Of a stretch of DNA of 64,000 nt, positions 55,778 to 63,239 are shown in pieces. Source of the DNA: Massilia sp. HP4 (GTDB taxonomy: Bacteria > Pseudomonadota > Gammaproteobacteria > Burkholderiales > Burkholderiaceae_D); assembly GCF_005222695.1 (NCBI RefSeq), contig NZ_STGG01000051.1, positions 1 to 64,000 of the forward strand, given 5' to 3'. Positions within the stretch are counted from its first letter, which is position 1, and the number at the start of each line of letters is the position of its first letter. Under the pieces are notes generated by a model. The model worked only from the letters and a program-made list of their open reading frames with translations, had not been told where the DNA came from and made no database searches. The translations under genes and the position numbers were made by a program.

Positions 55778-56494
55778 CTATATCCTGACCGCGCGCCCGA
55801 TGTAGAGTATGGGCCCGGTCGGACGGCCGATCGGTGAACCGGAGGCCGGTTCCAATGTGATCTCGAACAGCTGGTTCGGCACCACCTTGGGAAGGTTGGC
55901 GAGCTTGACCTCGACCGATTCTCCCGGCTTGACCAGGCCCAGCGAGACGGGACCATCCCAGTCGTCGGCCTTGGTCCACAATTGCAGCGCGCGATCGGCA
56001 GGCACTTCGGTCCTGGCCAGCGGCTCCAGGCGCAGCGTGTCGTCGTCCACCAGTTCCAGCACCCAGCCCGGCCCCGCGTTCTGCGGCGCGGCCAGCACCA
56101 CCATATAGCGCGGCTGCTCGACCTCGTACAGCCGCCCGCCGACCACCACCGCCATGATCGCGGCGGCCGCGAAGCCGCCGGCCGCCAGGGCGCGCCACAG
56201 GCCGAGGCGTTCCCACCAGCCGGGGGCGGCGGCGTGCACGGGCGCCGGGAATGGGACCGGCGCCGGCCCCAGGCTGCGCTCGATGCGCGGCCACAGGGCA
56301 TTTGACGGAGCTGCCGGTTCGACCAGCGCGTTCAGGGGCAGCAGCCGTTCTTCCCAGTAGGCGACGGCGGCGCGCAAGGTGGCGTCGTCCGGCAGCATGG
56401 CGTCGACCTCGCGCCGACGCTCGCGCGACAGGGTGCCGAGCACGTACTCGCCGGCCAGCTCGTGGGGATCGTGGCGATCGTGGATTGGATTCAT
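55778..56494 (-). CDS. anti-sigma factor (RskA-like)
   Basis: From ATG 56494 the product has 238 residues: N-terminal zinc-less anti-sigma domain (HELAGEYVLGTLSRERRREV), a membrane helix (ALAAGGFAAAAIMAVVVGGR) and a C-terminal periplasmic RskA domain (PADRALQLWTKADDWDGPVS). It should hold the sigma factor encoded just upstream at the membrane. The start overlaps the sigma stop by 4 bases (ATGA), so the two are translationally coupled. Confidence 0.92.
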   Translation of the reverse strand: MNPIHDRHDPHELAGEYVLGTLSRERRREVDAMLPDDATLRAAVAYWEERLLPLNALVEPAAPSNALWPRIERSLGPAPVPFPAPVHAAAPGWWERLGLWRALAAGGFAAAAIMAVVVGGRLYEVEQPRYMVVLAAPQNAGPGWVLELVDDDTLRLEPLARTEVPADRALQLWTKADDWDGPVSLGLVKPGESVEVKLANLPKVVPNQLFEITLEPASGSPIGRPTGPILYIGRAVRI

Positions 56495-57048
56495 ACCATG
56501 CACTCCCGCAGCGCGCTCAGGCCGCGCTTGATCCAGGCCTTGACGGTCCCCAGCGGGGACTTCAGGCGTTCGGCGATCTCGCTGTGCGAGAAGCCGTCGA
56601 CATAGGCATGCAGGATGCTGTTGCGCTTGGCGACGTCGAGCCGGTTCAGGCAGTCGTGCAGGCGGCCCATGTCCTGGCGCAGTTCGAAGGCGTCCTGCAT
56701 GCCGGGATCGTATGCTTCGGCGCCAAGGGTGTCGAACGCCTCCTCGTCGACATGGATATCGCGCGCGCCGTCGCGCACCGCATCCAGCGCCGCATGGCGC
56801 ACCACGGTGTACATCCAGCCGCGGCCCGAACCGCGCGTGGCGTCGAAGCTCGCGGCGCGGGTCCAGATGCTCACGAAACCGTCGTGCAGCACGTCCTCGG
56901 CCGCCTGGCGCTCGCGTACGATGCGCAGGGCCACGCCGAGCAGGCGCGGGCTTTCCTGGTCATACAGGCGGCGCAGGGCTTGCCGGTCGCCGCGCGCGCA
57001 GGCGGCGAGGTGGGCTTCATAGTCGAAGTGGTCGGATGCAGTGGTCAC
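56491..57048 (-). CDS. ECF RNA polymerase sigma factor (SigK-like)
   Basis: From GTG 57048 the protein has 185 residues with sigma-70 region 2 (LRRLYDQESPRLLGVALRIV, AEDVLHDGFVSIWTRAASFD) and region 4 (LNRLDVAKRNSILHAYVDGF, SEIAERLKSPLGTVKAWIKR). It is coupled to an RskA-like anti-sigma factor. The -10 box TATAAT at 57104-57109 lies just upstream, which supports this start over ATG 57135. Confidence 0.92.
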   Translation of the reverse strand: MTTASDHFDYEAHLAACARGDRQALRRLYDQESPRLLGVALRIVRERQAAEDVLHDGFVSIWTRAASFDATRGSGRGWMYTVVRHAALDAVRDGARDIHVDEEAFDTLGAEAYDPGMQDAFELRQDMGRLHDCLNRLDVAKRNSILHAYVDGFSHSEIAERLKSPLGTVKAWIKRGLSALRECMV

Positions 57049-57103
57049 GGCGGGCGGTTCATGGGTGGAGGGTCCGGGACCTGCGTGCTCCCGCTGAGCG
57101 GCA

Positions 57104-57109
57104 ATTATA
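57104..57109 (-). promoter_or_regulatory. -10 box for the sigma/anti-sigma unit
   Basis: Perfect TATAAT on the minus strand between the kinase gene and the sigma start. No clear -35 is seen at 17 bases; it may be activated or recognised by the ECF sigma. Confidence 0.4.
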
Positions 57110-57144
57110 GTAAGCCTGGCGCAAGAGGCATGCACGCCAGGACA

Positions 57145-58857
57145 TCAGTGAGCGCAATCCTGGCGCGTGCGGTCGAGCGCCTGGCCCACGCTCACCGCCA
57201 GCTCGGCCAGCTGGAACGGCTTGCGCAGCACGACTCCGTCGCCGATGACCTGCTCGATCGCCTTCATGTCGGCGTAGCCGGTGGCGATGATCATCGGCAG
57301 GCCGGGAAACATGGCGCGCGTACGCTGCATCAGCTCGGCGCCGGTCATGCCCGGCATCAGGTAGTCGGTGATGAGCAGGTCGGGCCGCTCGGCGTGCAGC
57401 GCGCGCAGGCCAGCCTCGCCGTCAGGCGCCTGGCGCACCGTGTGGCCGAGCGCTTCGAGCGACGACACCATCGATTCGCGCACGAAATCGTCGTCCTCGA
57501 CAATCAGGATGCGCGCCGCCTGGCGCACGGCAGGCAGGTGCGCGGGCGGCGCCGGTTCGGCGTCTTCGATGCCGCTTGCCGTGCGCAGCCAGATCTCGAC
57601 CGTGGTGCCGACGCCCGGCTCGCTGAGGATGCGCGCGGCGCCGCCCGATTGCTGCGCCATGCCGTACACCTGGCTCAATCCAAGCCCGGTGCCTTTCACG
57701 CCCTTGGTCGTGAAGAACGGCTCGAACACCTTGGCCACCAGTTCGGGCGCCATGCCTTCGCCGCTGTCGGTGACGGCAATGCGCACGTAGTCGCCCGGCG
57801 GCAGCAAGCCGGGCGACGGCTGGTCGCAGGCGGCCACGAACACCAGCTCGCCACCTTCGGGCATCGCGTCGCGCGCATTGATGGCCAGGTTCAGCAGCGC
57901 CATCTCCATCTGGTTGGCGTCGGCCAGCACCGGCGGGCAATCGCCGGCGACCTCGAAGCGCGGCCGGATCCGCGAGCCGAGCGAGGTAGACACCAGTTCG
58001 CGCACGCCGTCGAACAGCACGCCGATATCGGTCTGGCGCAAGTCCAGGCTCTGGTTGCGGGCGAAGGCCAGCAGCTGGCGGGTGAGCTTGCCGCCGCGCT
58101 GGCAGGCCTTGCGCGCGATCTCGGCGCGGCCCTTGGCTACTTCGTCTTTCGACATGAGCAGGATCAGGTCCATGCTGCCCTGGACCACGTTGAGCAGGTT
58201 GTTGAAGTCGTGGGCAATGCCGCCGGTCAGGCGCCCCACCGCTTCCATCTTCTGGTATTGCGCCATGGCCTGCTGCACCCGCTCGCGCTCGATGATCTCG
58301 TTCATCAGGCGGTCGTTGGCCTGGGCCAGGGCGCGGGTGCGCTCGTCGATGCGCGACTCCAGCGTCTCGTTCAGCGCCACCAGCTCCTGCCGGCTCTGAT
58401 GCAGGTTCGCGGCGGTGCGCTCGCGGTCGGCCAGCACGTCGCGCGCCTGGTACTGGCGGCGCCGCGTGCGCAGCGCCGAGACGGTGGCGCTGCGCAGGGT
58501 CTGGGCATTGAGCGGGCGCTCGAGCAGGATGACGTTGCCCAGGTCGCCCAGGCGCTCGCGGGTGCCGCTCTGCTGGCCGAGTGCCTTCCCCAGCAACACG
58601 ATGAACGGAAAGTCGGACCATGCCTCCTGGCGTTCGAGCCAGGTGCGCAGCCCGGCGCTGTCGACGTCATGCAGCGCTTCCTCGGCCACGATGGCGGCGC
58701 CGGCGCCCTCGCCGATGGCAGCGACCAGCCGGCCGAAGCCGTCGACGGTTTCGCAGGCCAGGCCGTCGCGCCGCAGGACGCCGGCCATGACCTCGGCGTC
58801 GCGCCCGTGGGGCGCGAAGACCAGGATCCGCTCGTCGCGCGGACTATGTGGGTTCAT
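57145..58857 (-). CDS. hybrid sensor histidine kinase with pseudo-receiver and receiver
   Basis: A 570-residue cytoplasmic protein. Residues 10-130 look like a receiver but lack the phospho-acceptor Asp (IVAEE in its place). A coiled coil spans about 135-205. HisKA has His216 in GRLTGGIAHDFNNLL; HATPase has NLAINARDAMPEGG, DSGEGM and GTGLGLSQVYGM. A true receiver at 448-565 has Asp498 in LLITDYLMPG. No membrane segments or PAS domain. Its start overlaps the KaiC-like gene by 14 bases, so the two should work together. Confidence 0.92.
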   Translation of the reverse strand: MNPHSPRDERILVFAPHGRDAEVMAGVLRRDGLACETVDGFGRLVAAIGEGAGAAIVAEEALHDVDSAGLRTWLERQEAWSDFPFIVLLGKALGQQSGTRERLGDLGNVILLERPLNAQTLRSATVSALRTRRRQYQARDVLADRERTAANLHQSRQELVALNETLESRIDERTRALAQANDRLMNEIIERERVQQAMAQYQKMEAVGRLTGGIAHDFNNLLNVVQGSMDLILLMSKDEVAKGRAEIARKACQRGGKLTRQLLAFARNQSLDLRQTDIGVLFDGVRELVSTSLGSRIRPRFEVAGDCPPVLADANQMEMALLNLAINARDAMPEGGELVFVAACDQPSPGLLPPGDYVRIAVTDSGEGMAPELVAKVFEPFFTTKGVKGTGLGLSQVYGMAQQSGGAARILSEPGVGTTVEIWLRTASGIEDAEPAPPAHLPAVRQAARILIVEDDDFVRESMVSSLEALGHTVRQAPDGEAGLRALHAERPDLLITDYLMPGMTGAELMQRTRAMFPGLPMIIATGYADMKAIEQVIGDGVVLRKPFQLAELAVSVGQALDRTRQDCAH

Positions 58858-60334
58858 TCGCGGCCGGCGCCATCATCGGCGTGTGGCCGTGGTAATTCGG
58901 GATCCCGGTCAGGACGCCCTCGAATCCGGCCAGCGGCGCACCGATTCTTATCCCACCCTCGCCCAGCTGCAGCTCGTGGATGGTCGTGGCGTGCTGGGTG
59001 GTGCGGCTCTTGATGATGCTGATTGCGCGCCGGACCTGGCCGCCCGCCTCGAAGAATCGCATCAGCACGGTGGCGTCGCTCAGGTAGCTCAGGTCCACGT
59101 CGGTGCGAGCCTCGGCCAGAAGGCCATGCTGGCCCAGGATCATCATGGTGGTGATGCCCTGCTGGTTCAGGTACGACAGCAGCTCGTGCATCTGCAGGAT
59201 CAGGAACTGCTCGCCGGGCATCGCCTGCAGGTAGGCGTTCAGGCTGTCGATCACGATGAAGCGCGCGGCGCGCGGCCCGACCGCGTCGAGCAGCATCTGC
59301 GTGAATTCCCCCGGCGACAGTTCGGCCGGGTCGATGTGGTTGATGGTGAGCTGGCCGTTCGCGAGATACGGCCGCAGGTCGAGCCCGAGCTGGATGCTGC
59401 GCGCGAAAAAGGTGCCCATTCCTTCGTCGAACAGGTAGTAGGCGGCACGCTCGCCGCGTTCGAGCGCCGCCAGCAGGCAACGCGTCGTCAGCGTGGTCTT
59501 GCCAACGCCGGACGGTCCAACCACCAGCGTATTGGTACCACGCACCAGCCCGCCGCCGAGCAGGGCATCGAATTCGTCGGAACCCGATGAGCCGACCTGG
59601 GGAAGGAAATCGCGCACGTGCTCGGCCGCGATCAGGCGCGGGTACATGACGATGCCGCCAGTCTCCAGGCTGTAGTCATGGTAGCCGCCGCGGAAGCGGA
59701 TGCCGCGCATCTTGATGATGTTCACCCGCCGCCGCTCCTTGCCGTACTCGCGGGTCAGCTGCTCCAGGCTGATGACGCCGTGCGCGAGGCTGTGCAGGTG
59801 CTGGTCGGCCTCGGCGGTCTTGTCGTCGAGCAGCAGCACGGTACAGTCGCGCGCCGAGAAGAACTGCTTGAGCGCCAGGATCTGGCGCCGGTAGCGCAGC
59901 GGGTTCTGGGCCAGCAGGCGCACCTCGGACAGGCTGTCGAACACGACCCGCTTCGGGCGTACGGCATCGATCTGGTTCATCACCTTGTGCGTGGTCTCGC
60001 CCAGCTCTATTTCGGATGGGTGGAACACCGACTGCTGCGAATCGGGATCGAGGTCGTCGTCGCCGGCCAGCTCGACGATCGCCAGCGCACCCAGGTCCCA
60101 GCCGTGGCTGCGGCCCACCGCGAGCAGCTCGTCGGTCGTTTCGGACAGCGTGATGTACATCCCGCTCTCGCCCCGCGCGACGCCGTCGAGCAGGAACTGC
60201 AGGCCGAGCGTGGTCTTGCCGGCGCCTGGCGAACCCTCGACCAGGTACAGGCGCTGCGGCGTCAGGCCGCCGCCGAGGATGTCGTCAAGACCGCGGATGC
60301 CAGTCGAAGTGCGGTTGGAAATACCGTCGGTCAT
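58844..60334 (-). CDS. KaiC-like double-domain ATPase
   Basis: A 496-residue protein with two RecA/KaiC domains: Walker A GSPGAGKTT at 34-42 and GPSGVGKTT at 273-281; Walker B-like VVFDSLSE near 130 and FIVIDSLN near 360. Relative to cyanobacterial KaiC, the CI Glu pair is Ser64-Glu65, and the CII pair is Asp303-Glu304. The phospho-site segment reads LSYLSD (Ser416, Tyr417 for S431/T432) with Thr411 for T426. No KaiA or KaiB gene is nearby. It is likely a signalling ATPase partner of the overlapping histidine kinase rather than a full clock. Confidence 0.93.
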   Translation of the reverse strand: MTDGISNRTSTGIRGLDDILGGGLTPQRLYLVEGSPGAGKTTLGLQFLLDGVARGESGMYITLSETTDELLAVGRSHGWDLGALAIVELAGDDDLDPDSQQSVFHPSEIELGETTHKVMNQIDAVRPKRVVFDSLSEVRLLAQNPLRYRRQILALKQFFSARDCTVLLLDDKTAEADQHLHSLAHGVISLEQLTREYGKERRRVNIIKMRGIRFRGGYHDYSLETGGIVMYPRLIAAEHVRDFLPQVGSSGSDEFDALLGGGLVRGTNTLVVGPSGVGKTTLTTRCLLAALERGERAAYYLFDEGMGTFFARSIQLGLDLRPYLANGQLTINHIDPAELSPGEFTQMLLDAVGPRAARFIVIDSLNAYLQAMPGEQFLILQMHELLSYLNQQGITTMMILGQHGLLAEARTDVDLSYLSDATVLMRFFEAGGQVRRAISIIKSRTTQHATTIHELQLGEGGIRIGAPLAGFEGVLTGIPNYHGHTPMMAPAANEPT

Positions 60335-60788
60335 AGGGAAAAAGCCTTGGAATGCGTGTACGAAGATGGAACAATTATATCTGCATTATGCGTTAGCACG
60401 AACGGCCGGGAACGATCCGTGCTACACTATCGCTTTTGCGGCATTAGTCAATTTTCCTGGTAGTATCATTATTGACATACACTAAGATTGCCCTTGGTAA
60501 TATACGACCTGTCCCCATATCGTGTTCATGTGGACGACCTTGCGCCTGCGGCGCAGCCTCCATGGCGACACCCTTGCGGATGACAAGGGCCGCACCGAAC
60601 GAAGCACCGCCAGTCATCGAACTTCAAGCCTGCCTTGCGCGGGCCTTGTCATTCCCGGCAACGCGCCCGCGCTGCGCCGCCATGTTCATTCTGACACCGC
60701 CTGCTCACGCGGGCCGCACCACCCGCCCGCCCCGTGCATCTTCGCGCCAGGCCGGCCCGATTCGTATTCAAACTAACAGGAGCCCATC
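60335..60788. other. intergenic region with putative structured infA leader
   Basis: About 450 bases. Minus strand: TATAAT (60374-60379) lies 40 bases upstream of the KaiC-like gene. Plus strand: TTGACA at 60472-60477 with a weak -10 (TAATAT, 60498) could give a leader of about 280 bases to infA. That leader holds hairpins TGCGCC/GGCGCA (60541-60555) and CCCTTG/CAAGGG (60571-60589). No ORF in it is convincing. Confidence 0.45.
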
Positions 60789-61058
60789 ATGGCAAAAGAA
60801 GAACTCATCGAAATGAATGGCGTCGTCGCTGAAGTGCTGCCGGATTCGCGTTATCGCGTCGATTGCGAAAACGGCCACAAGCTGATCGCCTACACCTCCG
60901 GCAAGATGCGCAAGAACCACATCCGCATCATCGCCGGCGACCAGGTCAGCCTGGAGCTGTCGCCCTACGACCTCAGCAAGGGCCGGATCACCTTCCGTCA
61001 CCTGGGCAAGTCGGCCGGCACCGGCCGCCCGCCGGTGAACCGCGCGGCACGCCGCTGA
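60789..61058 (+). CDS. infA: translation initiation factor IF-1 (extended paralogue)
   Basis: An 89-residue S1-fold protein: MAKEELIEMNGVVAEVLPDS, then ENGHKLIAYTSGKMRKNHIR and LSPYDLSKGRITFRHLGKSA. It is 17 residues longer than E. coli IF-1, with a basic Gly/Pro/Arg tail. Betaproteobacteria often carry such a second infA away from the ribosomal-protein cluster, as here. IF-1 binds the A site of the 30S subunit. GGAG lies 7 bases upstream. Confidence 0.93.
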   Translation: MAKEELIEMNGVVAEVLPDSRYRVDCENGHKLIAYTSGKMRKNHIRIIAGDQVSLELSPYDLSKGRITFRHLGKSAGTGRPPVNRAARR

Positions 61059-61067
61059 TCGACCAGG

Positions 61068-61095
61068 ACGCCACGCCCGACAGCGTGGCGTTTTT
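61068..61095 (+). terminator. intrinsic terminator of infA
   Basis: 9-bp stem ACGCCACGC / GCGTGGCGT with a 6-base loop followed by T5, 10 bases after the infA stop. Confidence 0.88.
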
Positions 61096-61109
61096 ACTTG
61101 GGCGCCGCT

Positions 61110-62315
61110 TTACTTGAGCAGCACCGGCGCCAGCGTGCGCAGGCGCAGCGCGATCAAGAGGCCGATGCCCAGGATCGCGCCCAGCAGCGCCACCACGCCG
61201 GCCCAGCCCCAGTGCTCGTACACATAGCCGGTGAACCACCCCACCACGCTCGAGCCCAGGTAATAAAAGAACAGATAGATGCCCGAGGCCAGCGCCTGTG
61301 GCGGCTGCGCGCGCCGCCCGACCCAGCTGCTGGCCACCGAATGGGCGGCGAAGAAGCCGAACGTGGCCAGGCCCACGCCCAGCACCACGGCGACCACCGA
61401 ATCGAGCAGGGTCACCAGCAGCCCGGCGATCATCACTCCCATCACCAGCCACAGCACGTTGCGGCGGCCCAGGCGATCGGCCAGCTTGCCGGCCCACATC
61501 GAGCTGAAGATGCCCAGCAGATAGAGCAGCGACAGCAGCCCGACCGCGCCCTGGCGCAGGCCGAACGGTGGCGCCAGCAGGCGGTAGCCGATGTAGTTGT
61601 ACAGGCTGACGAAGGCCCCCATCAGCAGGAAGGGCAGCGCGAACAGCCATGGCAGGCCGGGGTCCGCCAGGTGGATGCGCAGGCCGTCGATGAAGCCCGG
61701 CCCGCGCGCCGGCAGCGCGCCGCCGTGGCGCGACGGCGGCAGGCTGCGCGAGAATTCCCAGGCCGCATACAGCCCTGCCGCGCCGAGCAGCCCCAGCGCC
61801 ACCCGCCACGAGGCGACATCGCTGATGAAGGCCGAGATCACCCGCCCGCTCATGCCGCCGAAGGCGCTGCCGCTGATATACATGCCCATCGACAGGCCGA
61901 GCGAGGTCGGCTCGATCTCGTCGCTCAGGTAGGCCATGGCGACCGCCGGCAGGCCGCCCAGCATCAGGCCCATCAGGCCGCGCACGGCGACCAGCTGGGT
62001 GTAGTCGGCGGCCAGGGCGCAGGCCAGGGTCAGCACCGCGCCGCTGATCATCGACGCCACCATCACCGTCTTGCGGCCGAACCGCTCGGCCACGCTGGAA
62101 GAGCCCAGCAGCGCCAGCGCCAGGGTGGCGGTGGACACCGACAGCACCAGGCTGCTCTGGGCCGGCGACAGGTGGAAATCGTGGCCCAGGAGCGGCATCA
62201 GCGGCTGGACGCAGTACAGCAAGGCGAAGATGGAAAAGCCCCCGAACGCCATCGCGCGGTTGATGCGCCGGAATTCCGGGCTGCCGGAAACGATGCGCGC
62301 GCCAGGTGTGCTCAT
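61110..62315 (-). CDS. MFS transporter (YnfM-like)
   Basis: A 401-residue protein with 12 predicted membrane helices. It opens INRAMAFGGFSIFALLYCVQ and has PLMPLLGHDFHLSPAQSSLV, SSSVAERFGRKTVMVASMIS and ALLGAILGIGLLIALRLRTL at the end. It is similar to the YnfM/inner-membrane transport group of the DHA1 family. Substrate unknown. It is convergent with infA. Confidence 0.88.
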   Translation of the reverse strand: MSTPGARIVSGSPEFRRINRAMAFGGFSIFALLYCVQPLMPLLGHDFHLSPAQSSLVLSVSTATLALALLGSSSVAERFGRKTVMVASMISGAVLTLACALAADYTQLVAVRGLMGLMLGGLPAVAMAYLSDEIEPTSLGLSMGMYISGSAFGGMSGRVISAFISDVASWRVALGLLGAAGLYAAWEFSRSLPPSRHGGALPARGPGFIDGLRIHLADPGLPWLFALPFLLMGAFVSLYNYIGYRLLAPPFGLRQGAVGLLSLLYLLGIFSSMWAGKLADRLGRRNVLWLVMGVMIAGLLVTLLDSVVAVVLGVGLATFGFFAAHSVASSWVGRRAQPPQALASGIYLFFYYLGSSVVGWFTGYVYEHWGWAGVVALLGAILGIGLLIALRLRTLAPVLLK

Positions 62316-62339
62316 GCCGCAGTGTTCATGCGAAGGCGC

Positions 62340-63239
62340 TCAAGGGTATTCCGGATCCAGTTCGGAACCGGCGTAGTTCTCCAGCTCGGCCATCAGCTGG
62401 CCGATCGTTGCAGGGGTGCCGATCTGCTCGAGCACCGTGCAGTGCTTGCGATAGATGTCGATGCGCTCGGCGATCACGGCCTGGTGGGCGGGCGGGATAC
62501 GCGCCATGAGCTCGGCCCAGCCCTGCTCGAAGTCGGGCCGGTGCTTGCGCAGCGCCTTCACGAAACGTTCGAATTCGCGCTGGCCGGTGCGCGCCGTGAT
62601 GCGCGCGCCGCCTTCGGCCGCGAAGATGATCGCCATCGCGATCACGCCTTCGGCGTTCAGGTCGGGATCCTTGACCGCGCCTTCATAGTGGTTCTGGCGC
62701 AGCCATTCGGCGGCCTTGACGATGCTTTGCACCTGCTGGCGCTGCTGGACCTGGCCCAGGAAGCGCTCGTAGCCCGACCACGATTCGCCCGGGTCGGCGG
62801 TGCAGATATCGACGAACAGCTCTTTCAGGCGGCGCTGGGCGTACACGGGGTCGTTGTCGTACTCATTCACCAGGCTGTCCTCGGGCAGCGCGGCCAGCTC
62901 GCGGATCATGCGGAAACCCGTCTGGAAGGCGTGTTCGGCGCCCTCCCCGACCAGGATGTCGACGGCGTCCAGGTCGCCTTCGTCGACGCTCTGGATCAGG
63001 TGCTCCAGGCCCAGCGACACGCCGCCCACGGTCAGGAGCAGCGCGCGCCCGATCCCTTCGGCGGTGCGGTCGTTGGTGAACTTCCCGGCCACCATGGCGG
63101 TGATCGCGGACAGCTCGTCGGCCAGGATCGCCGCTTCTTCAGGCGTGGCTTCGCCCGGCAGCAGCCGGATCGCGCGCACCAGGCGCGGCGGTTGTTCGAT
63201 GACAATGGCTGGCAGCATGGAACTGGCGGCTCCGCTCAC
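62340..63239 (-). CDS. unrecognised helical protein, coupled to upstream gene
   Basis: A 299-residue soluble, mostly helical protein (EEAAILADELSAITAMVAGK; YAQRRLKELFVDICTADPGE; IAMAIIFAAEGGARITARTG). I do not recognise a domain. Its start overlaps the stop of the gene at 63236 (ATGA), so the two are translated together. The 24-base gap to the MFS start downstream suggests one transcript. Confidence 0.75.
   Translation of the reverse strand: MSGAASSMLPAIVIEQPPRLVRAIRLLPGEATPEEAAILADELSAITAMVAGKFTNDRTAEGIGRALLLTVGGVSLGLEHLIQSVDEGDLDAVDILVGEGAEHAFQTGFRMIRELAALPEDSLVNEYDNDPVYAQRRLKELFVDICTADPGESWSGYERFLGQVQQRQQVQSIVKAAEWLRQNHYEGAVKDPDLNAEGVIAMAIIFAAEGGARITARTGQREFERFVKALRKHRPDFEQGWAELMARIPPAHQAVIAERIDIYRKHCTVLEQIGTPATIGQLMAELENYAGSELDPEYP

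Noticed and set aside
56251..59013. 920-codon plus-strand ORF opposite the sigma and kinase genes
   Set aside because: Antisense shadow of three well-supported genes.
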